Below, piece after piece: positions 22,395-32,102 of a DNA stretch of 64,000 bases. The position numbers were made by a program, and so were the translations under genes. The notes under the pieces are model-generated. The model did not search any database. It was not told the origin of the DNA and worked only from the letters and a program-made list of their open reading frames with translations. How positions within the stretch are numbered: the first letter of the stretch is position 1; each line of letters opens with the position of its first letter. The stretch comes from Sanderia malayensis. Taxonomy: Eukaryota; Cnidaria; Scyphozoa; Semaeostomeae; Pelagiidae. The stretch covers positions 4,657,836-4,721,835 of the forward strand of contig RQOL01000658.1 of the NCBI GenBank assembly GCA_013076295.1. Direction: 5' to 3'.

Positions 22395-24169
22395 GGAGCC
22401 AACTGTCTGAAACGATCGACCTGGAAACGTGATAGAGAATCAGCTATTTCGTTTTTTGCTCCCGGGATGTGTTTAGCAAAAAAATAGAAATGATATTGCA
22501 TAGTGAGAAGCGTTAGGTGACGAACCAGGGCCATCACCTTAGGGCAAGGGGAACGTTTTGAGTTGATTATATAAACAACAGACTCATTATCGCAGTAAAA
22601 GTAAATCCTTTTCGTAGACCAGCGTGGTGCCCAAATAAGACAGGCCATAACAATAGCATACAACTCTTGCCACGCGATCGAAATGCCTTTTGTCCCAAGA
22701 AGTTGTTTTGGTAGCCAACGGCCCTGAAACCATTCGGTGCCGAAAATTCCGCCAAAACCTAAACTCCCCGAGGCATCAGTGTATAAATTTAGATCAAAAG
22801 AGTTTTCCCAAAGGCGGTTGAGAAAAAAGGCCTTACCATTCCAATTGTCTAAAAAATTCTGCCACATCTTAATATCTTCACGAAATGCCCCAGTCAATTT
22901 TATATGGTGGTGCGGCTGTTTGGCACCACGTGTCAAAGAAATGATTCGTTGTAGGAATGCCCGGCCTGGGGGAATGACCTTGCAGGCAAAATTCAAAGTG
23001 CCAATCAGGGATTGTAATTCTACCAAAGTAGTGGATTTTTTGCTGTGCCAATGCAACAGATCAGCCCGAAGATGGTTTAATTTGTCCTGAGGCAAACGTG
23101 CTTCCATTTTGTCGGAATCTAAAATTATGCCTAGGAATTCCAGCACAGTTGAAGGGCCTTCTGTTTTGCCGGAGGCCAGCGGGGTATTCAATAAGTCGAA
23201 AGTAAGCATCATACTACGAAGGCTGATCTTACAACTTTGGTCAAACGGGGGATCAGGATCTTTTGGTTCGATAATCAAGAAATCGTCGAGAAAGTGTGCT
23301 ACGTATGAAATTGCACACTTATGTTCCAGTATCCAGTGAACCGCGGTAGCATATTGATTGAAGAGAAAAGGAGCGCTGCGTAGGCCAAAAGGCAAGAATT
23401 TTTCAAAATAGAAACCCCCGTTCCAGTGCATACCCAATAATTCCCAGTCGTTTGGATGGACTGGAATTAGACGAAAGGCAGATTCGATGTCTGTTTTAGC
23501 CATAAATGAACCGGGCCCGAGACGTTGAAGCTCTGCAATTGCTTCATCGATTGTTACATATTTTAAAGAATACGAGTCCTTGTCAATGAAAGAATTGATC
23601 GAATCCCCGGATTTCGGATAAGACAAATGAAATATTGTGCGGAATTTTTCGGAGCGTTTTTTCGGAACTACCCCCAGGGGGGAAACTTGCAGGTTTGGAA
23701 AGGGCGGCGCTGAGAAAGGGCCCGCTGTGCGTCCTAGGGCAACCTCTTTGTTAAGATTTTCGGTAATTTTGTCCGGGTGAAGTAAAGCAGTGGGGAGATT
23801 CGGAGAACGTCTGGGTGTTCTAGGGCCGTTGTAGCCAATTGAGACACCCTCCCGGAGGCCGGTACACAGGTCAGAGACAAAAAAACGATCAGGATAGGTG
23901 TCCAAAGCGAGTTCTAAATTAACAACATTAATACTACTCAACGGCTTTAAAATACTAGAAAAAGAATTATGAGCGTTGTCCAGAACCGGGGTTGAGGGTG
24001 CATCTGTTTCCAACATGCTTTCCCCCACAGCCCGGTCTGTTGCAAACATGTTTAAAGCGGCAGGTAGCCTCGTTACAAAAGCGTTCGGTGTTAAACTTAC
24101 GGCATACGTCGTCCCTTGTTGCCGCAAGGGATTTACTACTAAAGGGTCCTTTGTTAAAAATACGTTCAT
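22343..24169 (-). CDS. Reverse transcriptase / RNase H polyprotein of the retrotransposon
   Basis: 608 residues, counted from an ATG at 24169. The RT palm shows VVPKKRSEKFRTIFHLSYP (fingers), MAKTDIESAFRLIPVHP, GLRSAPFLFNQ and the catalytic FLDDFLI (F-x-DD, the DIRS-type variant). RNase H follows with LYTDASGSLGFGG, ELYAIVMACL, CDNESVVYIIN and DSLSRF, which carry the acidic active-site residues. There is no integrase or protease domain. The N-terminal 68 codons overlap the gag frame, so translation may use a frameshift or re-initiation. Confidence 0.93.
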   Translation of the reverse strand: MNVFLTKDPLVVNPLRQQGTTYAVSLTPNAFVTRLPAALNMFATDRAVGESMLETDAPSTPVLDNAHNSFSSILKPLSSINVVNLELALDTYPDRFFVSDLCTGLREGVSIGYNGPRTPRRSPNLPTALLHPDKITENLNKEVALGRTAGPFSAPPFPNLQVSPLGVVPKKRSEKFRTIFHLSYPKSGDSINSFIDKDSYSLKYVTIDEAIAELQRLGPGSFMAKTDIESAFRLIPVHPNDWELLGMHWNGGFYFEKFLPFGLRSAPFLFNQYATAVHWILEHKCAISYVAHFLDDFLIIEPKDPDPPFDQSCKISLRSMMLTFDLLNTPLASGKTEGPSTVLEFLGIILDSDKMEARLPQDKLNHLRADLLHWHSKKSTTLVELQSLIGTLNFACKVIPPGRAFLQRIISLTRGAKQPHHHIKLTGAFREDIKMWQNFLDNWNGKAFFLNRLWENSFDLNLYTDASGSLGFGGIFGTEWFQGRWLPKQLLGTKGISIAWQELYAIVMACLIWAPRWSTKRIYFYCDNESVVYIINSKRSPCPKVMALVRHLTLLTMQYHFYFFAKHIPGAKNEIADSLSRFQVDRFRQLAPWADPLPQQLPEEISHL

Positions 24170-25028
24170 CTTGTGGGCCGGCTGTAAACGTCATTAACCA
24201 AAGTTGTTGGTCGATCCTTCCCCAGTCTATCGTCCGGTCGTTGGCAGCCTTGGCACGAAACTTGCGGACGTAGAGCAACCAACCCAAGTGGTGGAAATGA
24301 AAGGCCGCATAGCGAATTGTCTCCAAATACGAAAACAATTCAACACCCCTTGCCGGGAATTTTGAGGCGAGAATTTTGGAATACACTATAAACGCATCAG
24401 TCCACTCTTCGATGCGGGTGATGGGCTTGGCGGCTGTCCCCTTAACCAATTTCAGGTCATTATCATCCCCCATGCAAATTGAAAACTTTTGTAATGCCGG
24501 TGGGGATACTTTATGGACGTTCTCAGGCACTAATTTCGACAATTCAAAAAACTCACCGCTCTGGATCTGCCTGACGAGGCTGCTTGAAATCTCCGGTGAG
24601 AAGGCATTTATGGTGTGCGTGGCCGGCATCGGTGGGGCTGAACTGCTTGGAAGATGTGACGTTTCGAGTGAAACTGGCTGCGGCGTACTGGCTGGGACAT
24701 CTGTCTGTGGAGGCTTGTTAGCGGTCATCAGTTCACGGACGATGGTAGCCAGAGAACCCTCTATTGCAGTTTGGACGATTTGGCCCAACTCAATAGGGTT
24801 GAGAGCGTTGGAAGCCACTGCTCCTGGATGCTCTGCTGAAGCAGTCGATGCTGACGAGGACGGTCCAGGTACGGCAGGTCCAGGCATTACTGCGAATGCT
24901 GGTTCTGTGGTGGACGCTTCCATGTTGGCTTCGATTGTACCACTGGGCCACGAACTAGCAGTAGTCACTGCTGTAGATGGTCGCGTACTTCTTCGTATGC
25001 TGTGTTTACTGGACTTGCTTTTAGGCAT
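23967..25028 (-). CDS. Gag-like protein of the retrotransposon
   Basis: 353 residues from an ATG at 25028. It has a basic N-terminus (KSKSSKHSIRRSTR), a long Ala/Ser/Pro-rich low-complexity region, a folded-looking middle (SSSLVRQIQSGEFFELSKLV, EWTDAFIVYSKILASKFP) and a Cys/His-rich end (CRKFNTERFCNEATCRFKHV, then CGGKHVGNRC) of CCCH-knuckle type suited to nucleic-acid binding. Its position first in the sense direction and the terminal Cys/His cluster support a Gag role. It overlaps the RT frame by 203 bp in another frame. Confidence 0.85.
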   Translation of the reverse strand: MPKSKSSKHSIRRSTRPSTAVTTASSWPSGTIEANMEASTTEPAFAVMPGPAVPGPSSSASTASAEHPGAVASNALNPIELGQIVQTAIEGSLATIVRELMTANKPPQTDVPASTPQPVSLETSHLPSSSAPPMPATHTINAFSPEISSSLVRQIQSGEFFELSKLVPENVHKVSPPALQKFSICMGDDNDLKLVKGTAAKPITRIEEWTDAFIVYSKILASKFPARGVELFSYLETIRYAAFHFHHLGWLLYVRKFRAKAANDRTIDWGRIDQQLWLMTFTAGPQDERIFNKGPFSSKSLAATRDDVCRKFNTERFCNEATCRFKHVCNRPGCGGKHVGNRCTLNPGSGQRS

Positions 25029-25064
25029 CTTACCTAGCTTTCGTTCAGATTATGAATGTTTGCT

Positions 25065-25470
25065 TAAATTTTTGTTTCCTTGATTTGCTTGGCAACTATG
25101 TATATGTTGCTTTGTTTGTAAATTGTTGCCCTTTGAGGGCTTTGCATTGTCTTATAAAGGGAGTATTTTGCGTGGTGATTCGCTTAATTTGATTGGCTTG
25201 TCGCTGGTTAGCTTGCTGTGTTGGGAGCTCTGATTGGTTTATTGTGCTTGTCACTTTCATCAAGCTGAGATTAGATACAGGCAGCATCGCTATGCGTGAT
25301 ATTTTCGATTGGTGCCAGATTAAAATACCTTGCCTGTGTCAAGTAATCAACGCACCCTTGGTGCGGCCCTGTTAATTTTGGTTGTTGATTAGCATCAAAA
25401 AAGAGTCACGCAATATGAGAAATCCGTGCCTAATTAACTAAAGTTAATAAATTTCATGTATTAACTAACA
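25065..25470. repeat. Split direct repeat, outer B copy (element 5' end in sense)
   Basis: 406-bp repeat of 20301-20706. It starts 36 bp from the gag ATG, so it should hold the promoter and leader of the element. Its outer edge at 25470 abuts the middle of an exon of the secreted-protein family. Confidence 0.9.
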
Positions 25471-25963
25471 TATAAAAGTTGAATGTAAGAAATGGAACAC
25501 GGGAATATCATTAGTGCTCCATCACGACAATGAATTATTAACCCAAGTTGAAGGATACGAAGATCCTGGATCATACGTTAAGAATTTTACGTATGAATTC
25601 GACCTGAATACAATCATATCAATTATCAAACAATCACGTCACTGCAAACAATTTGTAAAGGCTCATTGCTATCACGCATACCTGACCGGTTATACTTGGA
25701 TAAAAGGTCGTAATGGTACAAAACTGGATTTCTGGGGTGGTGGGCCTAGTAACGCTACTGGTTGCGCATGCGGAATAACAAAGAGCTGTGCAGACAAAAA
25801 TACAAAATGCAGCTGTGACAAAAATGATTACAAATGGCGCGTGGATAAAGGGAATGTCAAAGAGAAAAATGTTTTGCCAATAACAGGTATAGCAGTTGGA
25901 GGGACGGGAAATTCTTGGGAAAATTTTCGCTACACAGTAGGACCTTTAATTTGCAAAAGTTAA
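25471..25963 (+). pseudogene. 5'-truncated paralogue 1: fibrinogen-like (neurexin-type) domain only
   Basis: Open frame IKVEC...LICKS that starts inside what is exon 3 of the intact paralogue at 62607-63178, exactly at the retrotransposon end. The PAN and EGF-like exons and about 30 codons of exon 3 are missing. The remaining domain is intact: YVKNFTYEFDLN, GYTWIKGRNG, WGGGPSNATGCACGITKSC, CSCDKNDYKWRVD, LPITGIAVGG, YTVGPLIC. There is no start codon or signal peptide, so it is not a working secreted protein unless it is spliced to something upstream. The 3' flank to about 26250 stays similar to 63179-63480. Confidence 0.85.
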
Positions 25964-27612
25964 GCCCTCCACTGTCAGAAGACCAACAGAAAGAGCAGCC
26001 TTGAAAATCTCTCTAAACAACAGAATAACTACTTTAAAACAGCTCCGAGTTTCATGTTTTCACAATCATCAGGTGCATCGAATATTTGAATGAAACATTC
26101 AACCAAATCCGGTTGCAAGGAACACAAACCAGTTTTAAATATTAATTAATTAATTGCCGTGTTTCCTATTAAAACTTGCTTTGATGCACACATTTATTTA
26201 AAATATTCAACCTAACGTTTAACAAATATGTCACCCATAGATTGAATGACATTGTATATCATCTATAGTAAGATATTTATATTCTATGTAGCTAGATTAA
26301 ATATTATATGGCGCAATTTTCAAAAACCTAGAATTGTAATGTATTGAATAACATGGCGTAAATAAAGGTAGTAAACTATGTATACTCTCATAGGGTGGAT
26401 TGTTAGTTGAATGTAACCCCAGAGCTGGGAGATGGTAGTCAGAACCTCGGTAGGCGATGTATCGACTGCTATGGTGCTGTAACGCTAAGAGTTAATTCAA
26501 TGAAGACATGGTGCCTCATTCTTGTCCACATTGGACCCGTACCGTGTATTGGCACGCGCCTTCACATTTTCAAGCGGGTGCTCCAGCCAACCACGCTGAT
26601 ATTTAACAATACTGTAAACATATAGGTGTCAAATGCAAACTAACAATTATATTTAAACAACGACCAACATGACAATACTTTTTCGCTATTAATTTTCAAA
26701 ATAAACAATGTTGATCATTTTCGCGCAAAAAAGATCACTGTAAACCATGTAGTGATGTCATCGTAACGTCGTGTCTGTAACGTCAAAGGGCGGGGCGGGC
26801 AATTTGTTGATTGAACTCAAATTCAATTGTACGAATACTGGGTATGGAACATATCACTTCATAATATTACTGATGGTCTTATTAAGTTCAATACGTATAA
26901 AACTTATAAAAATACGTAAAAAACTTAATAAGATTTTTTCTGAAGCCTATCCGTATATCAAACTTCATTTCGTTTTTTCCTCCTCTAAACGTATTTCGTC
27001 TTTCTTTCATTTTAAAGACTGTTTTCCTGTTTCCATTTGTTCTCAGCCATACTAGATCACCTTATTGCCTCTGGGCATGAGGCCACTCTTGACAACTTTT
27101 CTATTTTAAAGAAAAGCATCCAATGAGATGAGTTTGATCTCTGAAACCATTTTTGAACTTTTTATAATCTGAAAGAGCGTATTCAGTTACCCCGAAATCT
27201 GAAGTTTTTCGAAAATTGGAGCTATATTTAGCGAATTACGTACGGGGGCAAACGTGACGAAATGTTTTCAGCCAAAAAGTGGCATCCGGATTATTTAATC
27301 GCCCTCGTTCTGAATTTTGTGAAGTCGAATTATGTACGGAAGTGATTTTAACGCACTGAACCTTACCTTCTAATGTATTGGGCATCCATATCGACTAAAA
27401 ACGAATGAAAATTTCAAATAAAATAATCATATATAAATTTATATATGTGTGAACCATAATAATTATGCAAAGACATTCATTCCTTTGGCAAATTGGTTGT
27501 CTAAAACAAGGTTTCAATACATGTTGATTTACCTATTATTTATCTATTTTCTGGTGACATTCTACATAATTGTTTATAAGGAAGTTTCTTTCAGCCCGAG
27601 AGCCTATGTTTC
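25964..27612. other. 3' flank of paralogue 1 and intergenic DNA
   Basis: About 25964-26250 is homologous to the 3' flank of paralogue 3. The rest is AT-rich. Open frames at 26407 and 26771 show no domain. No gene is supported. Confidence 0.4.
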
Positions 27613-27908
27613 TAAATATGATGGACATCTTTCAAGACACTCTTGACCAGAGTGTTAGTGTTAGAACTAATAACTTTTCAAACTTACTCAACGAAAGACG
27701 AGTAAAGCTCGAAATGTCGTTTAATTTATTAACTCTATTGCACAGTTTTAATTTACTTAAAAAGTATATGTATTGTTTATATTTCATCATTTGATGTACT
27801 GAACACAAACAATTTGGATTTTATTTAATCAACGAAATACGGTATTGGGCATTGAGTTTTGTTGAAGTTTCCGATAATTATATGGCCTATTTCTGTGACG
27901 CAATAATT
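27613..27908. repeat. Dispersed 300-bp repeat with a conserved open frame, copy 1
   Basis: Nearly the same sequence as 31609-31913. Both copies keep a frame containing DIFQDTLDQSVSVRTN and NLLNERRVKLEMSFNLLTLL. I do not recognise the family. It lies downstream of paralogue 1, as its mate lies downstream of paralogue 2, so it may be part of the shared 3' flank of the gene unit. Confidence 0.65.
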
Positions 27909-28804
27909 CAACTATTGCAAACGAACATGTCAAAAAGAATTGTTGTTGTCCTTTCACTCTGTTGACAGGAAAACCCTTTAGAAAAAATTAAAAGTTGACC
28001 CAGGTTTAAGTATCATAAAAAGTAGGAAAAACGATAAATTGTTCAATGTTTAGAAACGAACAAGTGGAACAAGAAATTTGAGCATTAAATGCAACATTTT
28101 GGGTAATAGCATTTGTGCAAGGACGTTTGTAGGTATGAACTCCATACTGAAATTTGGTAGCGAATTGAAAGTTGCAGATGTCTTGAAAACTTTTTGGGGA
28201 CTTTGATAAATGGTTTTGCCCCATTGTGGCCAGACGGGGCACAAATTACAAGTTCATGTGTTGCTTGAAGCAAATGATTATGCAAAAATGAAGAGAAAAA
28301 CAATACGGCAGGTTGAAGAGTCGAGAGATCTGATTAGTTAGCTTACCGCCTTTTGTTACACTTTTCCCCCCGAAAGGAAGTGGACTTAAGCAGCATGAAT
28401 CTTACAAAAAGTTCCTCCAGTGACTGAAAACAGCTATGGCGATTGAACGTTTTTAAAACTAAAAACAAGTCCTTAGCTGGTCAACAAGTCGTCCATGGCG
28501 AGTTTCAAGAACAGCTCACAAGAACCTCTAAAGGGTGTTATCAGACAGGATTGTTTAGAAACCAGGTCATGTCCCTTTGGAGAAGCAACAAGTCTGGTAG
28601 CTTTGGTAGGTTATCAGGCCTGGATCGAAAGTTAAAACAAAGTCCAACAATCTTTTCGCAACGTGTATACTCAACAGATCATTGAAAAAGCTTCTGAAAC
28701 CAGAACGGAATAGAAATCTACTTGCTACACAGAGCAGTAATCAGTAGTAAAAGAATTTGCAGAAAAAGCCAAGGGCACAACCACGTTATGATGCTTTGGC
28801 AAAA
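27909..28804. other. Intergenic DNA
   Basis: No gene supported. The part from about 28545 (ACAGGATTGTTTAGAAACCAGG) is homologous, with a deletion, to the last 60 bases of the window (63945-64000). Confidence 0.4.
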
Positions 28805-29010
28805 CTATAGAGATAGGATATAACATAATCTAGAAAGCCTCGAATCCAGGGCCATGTCAGCAAAGCTAGAAGAACCCTGGGTTCGAGGTTGGGTGGGGCA
28901 GGATTTCGACATATCAAATTGAAAAAAATGGCCGCCATTGGAGGGCGAGAATGGCGTCTGGAGGGTGAGCCTCGTTACCCCTCTAGATTACCTTATCTCT
29001 GAACTCTATG
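28805..29010. repeat. Short inverted-repeat element (MITE-like)
   Basis: ATAGAGATAGGATATAACAT (about 28808) with TAATCTAGA is imperfectly inverted in TCTAGATTACCTTATCTCTG (about 28980). The inner arms CCTCGAATCCAGGG and CCCTGGGTTCGAGG form a second inverted pair. The window end (63981-64000) begins the same element. Confidence 0.45.
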
Positions 29011-29595
29011 GGCAAAACCAAGTGATAATTGCTCAGCTTTAAATGAATGATTAGAAACAGGTTTCGTTATACATGTCAACAGTGTAGATAAGCAAGAATA
29101 ATGCGAAATTGTCGGCATAGATATATCGGCATAATATTTCAGATAATTAAAGTTTCAGATAATTAACTTTTCATGGCCGACAAATATATATTCAATTCTT
29201 TGTTGGATGATAGAGTTGTTTTACGAAATGCAAGTCATTACTTCAATGTTATGAGGTTAGAATTCACCTGCTCTAAATGTTGCGCAGAGATGTAGCCAGG
29301 GGGGGGCTCGGCAAACACACACATAGCCTTGCAGCAAAATTCATTTATTTATTGCACTCACAAAATGATATCATATCACCACCATCATTAGGTAACGACT
29401 ACCCCGTTTAGAATCCCTGCCGACGGTAAAAATGCCTTGCCAATAAAATTAATCATTAATGACAATATATTGGAAATAATATACTGATACAGTGTAACTG
29501 TGCATACAATGGCAGGTGGCCTGTGGATACAAACTATATATGTCATGATAGCGGCATTAGAAGCTAAATCCCTTCAAAGGAGGATATAGGCAACC
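29011..29595. other. 5' flank of paralogue 2
   Basis: AT-rich. A G-run (about 29301) sits in AGAGATGTAGCCAGG, a sequence type often seen at transposon ends. Homology to paralogue 3 begins only about 20 bases before the ATG at 29596. Confidence 0.35.
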
Positions 29596-31327
29596 ATGCA
29601 ACAAAAGAGATTCCACATACTTAGTCATACTTGTGCATTACTTTGCATGTTGTGGTTGGTAATTGTTGCAGATGAAGAACATTCGAGTACAAAGCGTGCT
29701 GCATTTTCTATTGCACAATCAGATGATGCAACTACGTCAAGAATTGTAGTTGCAAGCTTACAATCACAAAGCGATTTAGCATGCTCTCAAAAATGTCTCC
29801 GAAATGAAAAGTGCAAATTCAAGATATATCATGTTGAAACAAAGAAATGCGAGTTGCTAGCATTCATCTCTGAAGAAGATTTCAACAACGAAAAAGCAAT
29901 ACCATTCAAGAAAGAAAAGATCTTAAACAAGGTAAGCCACATGAAACTAATTGCTTAGAGTTTTTGTGTGGCAAATCAGTAACAAGTTTAAGGTGGATAT
30001 CCATCTATTTGTGTCGACATAAATGCTTGCGCCTCACTCAATTCTAACTAAAAAAAGTAAATGGATCAATCTTGAATTATCATCATAGAAAGATGGTTTG
30101 TGCAAATCATCAACCAGCAGTGGTTGCAGTGAAAATTGCGAGTGTGTTCAAATATGGTGATTTGGAGAGTCGACATACACTTGTAGCTGCACCAAACAAG
30201 GTATTGTTTCCTTAGTATATTTTGGAACAAAGGTAGAATTAAAAGTATTAATTAACTTCACGCACTTCACGTTTTTATAACAAACAGTCTATAAGAAGTC
30301 GACCCCTGAGATGAAAAAAATTAAGAAACCGTAATGCTAATCCCTTCCATCCTCTCACTCTGAAACTGCTACAAAAAGGACACAGGCTTTCTTAGAAAGA
30401 GCCCAACTCAGACCTCTTTCTTAAAGTTCTTTATTTTAGAACCTGTTTTGACCAAATTGTAATACTAAAAGTGTTTTGATAGTTATACATTAGTCCCAAA
30501 TATTTTACTGTCTGGTATTCTTACTGCCAAAAAGCTATTTGGGAAATCTGGGAAGTATATTTCTCTAAAATTCCGATGTGGTATATTAACAAAACATTAA
30601 TTTGGAACCACCATTAGCATGCTATGAATGTGCATGTTTTTTCGAGATCCAAATTGTCAAATCTTCTCTTCAAAAGAATTTGGAACAACGGAAAAATAAA
30701 AGTAAAATAAAATCAGGTCTCTTGTTAAATATAATCTCAATTGCAGGTGTCTACAGATCATGCTACGAAGCAATGCGGAAAAACACACGACAACAAGGGA
30801 TATATGCCATAAAACCAAGTGGTTTGCAGAAAAAAATAAAAGTTGAATGTGCGGGAAATGCGAGGTCCTCATTTCTTGTGGTCCATCACGACAGTGAATT
30901 ATTAACCCAAGTTGAAGGATACGAAGATCCAGGATCATATGTTAAAAATTTTACCTATGAGTTCGACCTGAATACAATCATATCAATTATTAGACATTCA
31001 TATTTTTGTCAACAACACGTAAGGGCTGATTGCTATCACGCAGCAATAACTGGATATACTCGGATAAAAGACCGAATTGGTAGAAAGCTGGATTGGGGTG
31101 GTGGGTTTAGCAACTCCACTGGTTGCGCATGCGGAATAAGAAACAGCTGTGCAGACAGAAATGAAAAGTGCAATTGTGATAAGAATGATCTCGAATGGCG
31201 TGTAGATGAAAGATATGTTCAAGTTGGAAATGTCTTGCCAATAATGGGTATAGCAGTTGGAGCAACGGGGCATTACCCTGAGCGTTTTCGCTACACAATA
31301 GGTCCATTATTGTGTAGTAATTTTTAA
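29596..31327 (+). pseudogene. Paralogue 2: secreted PAN / EGF-like / neurexin-type fibrinogen-like protein, with in-frame stop
   Basis: Three exons: 29596-29931, 30089-30200 and 30747-31327 (phases 0 and 1, GT-AG). Exon 1 gives a signal peptide (hydrophobic LCMLWLVIVA) and a PAN/apple-like core (CSQKCLRNEKCKF...CELL). Exon 2 is a small six-Cys EGF-like module. Exon 3 is a fibrinogen-like domain closest to that of contactin-associated/neurexin IV proteins (GCACGIRNSC, CNCDKN, YTIGPLLC). In exon 2 codon TGA at 30158-30160 replaces CGA of paralogue 3 (61608-61610), a C-to-T change at a CpG. Without skipping or readthrough the product would stop after 135 residues. Otherwise the gene is well preserved, so the decay is recent or the site is polymorphic. 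Confidence 0.82.
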
Positions 31328-31608
31328 AATTTTGTAAAGCTAAATAGCTTTACAAAATTGGACTGAACTACACAGTCGCAAGACTAGCAGTACCGCTAAA
31401 GTAATCAAAATAATGCCTAATTAAAAATCACGGATATGTTTCATAATCACAAAAAGTTCGTGTTCTATTGTTGGTAGTTCTAGATGAATGGTAAACGTTG
31501 GCAAAATGTTTTTCGCACAAAACTTTAAAAAGGAGCAAAATTTGATCTTCAATTAGCAAGAGTTTGAATTGTTCAGAATAATGGGTTGCATTATATATTT
31601 ATCTATCA
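31328..31608. other. 3' flank of paralogue 2
   Basis: AT-rich. AAATTTTGTAAAGC at 31327 and GCTTTACAAAATT at 31351 form a small hairpin just after the stop. No gene seen. Confidence 0.35.
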
Positions 31609-31913
31609 TAAATATGACAGACATCTTTCAAGACACTCTTGACCAGAGTGTTAGTGTTAGAACTAATGGCTTCTCAAACTTACTGAACGAAAGACGAGTA
31701 AAGCTCGAAATGTCGTTTAATTTATTAACTCTATTGCACAGTTTTAATTTACTTAAAAAGTATATGTATTGTTTATATTTCATCATTTGATGTACTGAAC
31801 ACAAACAATTTGGATTTTATTTAATCAACGAAATACGGTATTGGGCCTTGAGTTTTGTTGAAGTTTCCGATAATTCTATGGCCTAATAATTTCTGTGACG
31901 CAATAATTGAGGA
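31609..31913. repeat. Dispersed 300-bp repeat with a conserved open frame, copy 2
   Basis: Counterpart of 27613-27908. The open frame is kept with few changes (one visible N-to-G replacement). It may have removed or displaced the last AIMP2 exon, which should lie on the minus strand in this direction. Confidence 0.6.
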
Positions 31914-32102
31914 TAATTCAGAGGCACCAAAATAATTCCGACCAGACATTGAGCAATAATAAGAAAGTAAACATGGAAAACATTCCTTGTGGGCATCGAA
32001 TCATCGAATTCAAAGCTAATATTTTGCTACCTAAATTCCTAAATTTACTACGGTCCAAGAATTGCAGCTCGGGATTCAGGTTCAGCAGAAGTGTCCACTT
32101 AC

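Larger units (their letters stand above)
19648..25470 (-). mobile_element. Complete tyrosine-recombinase (DIRS-order, Ngaro/PAT-like) retrotransposon
   Basis: Plus-strand order: A (19648-20180, 533 bp), 120-bp spacer, B (20301-20706, 406 bp), A (20707-21239, 533 bp), coding region on the minus strand, B (25065-25470, 406 bp). Read in the sense direction this is A1-ORFs-B1-A2-B2, the split direct repeat structure known from Ngaro and PAT elements. The two copies of each repeat look identical, and all three ORFs are open, so the insertion is recent. There are no LTRs, integrase or target duplication, as expected for recombinase-mediated integration. No methyltransferase domain is seen, which argues for Ngaro/PAT-like over DIRS1-like. 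It is absent from the D' end. Confidence 0.93.

Noticed and set aside
21240..25064. DIRS1-type methyltransferase domain
   Set aside because: The coding region is fully used by gag, RT/RNase H and recombinase, and no methyltransferase motif was seen.
22737..25083. Plus-strand open frames across the retrotransposon
   Set aside because: They are antisense to the gag and RT/RNase H frames, which have clear domain motifs.
30657..31307. Minus-strand open frames over exon 3 of paralogue 2
   Set aside because: They are shadows of the plus-strand fibrinogen-like exon.
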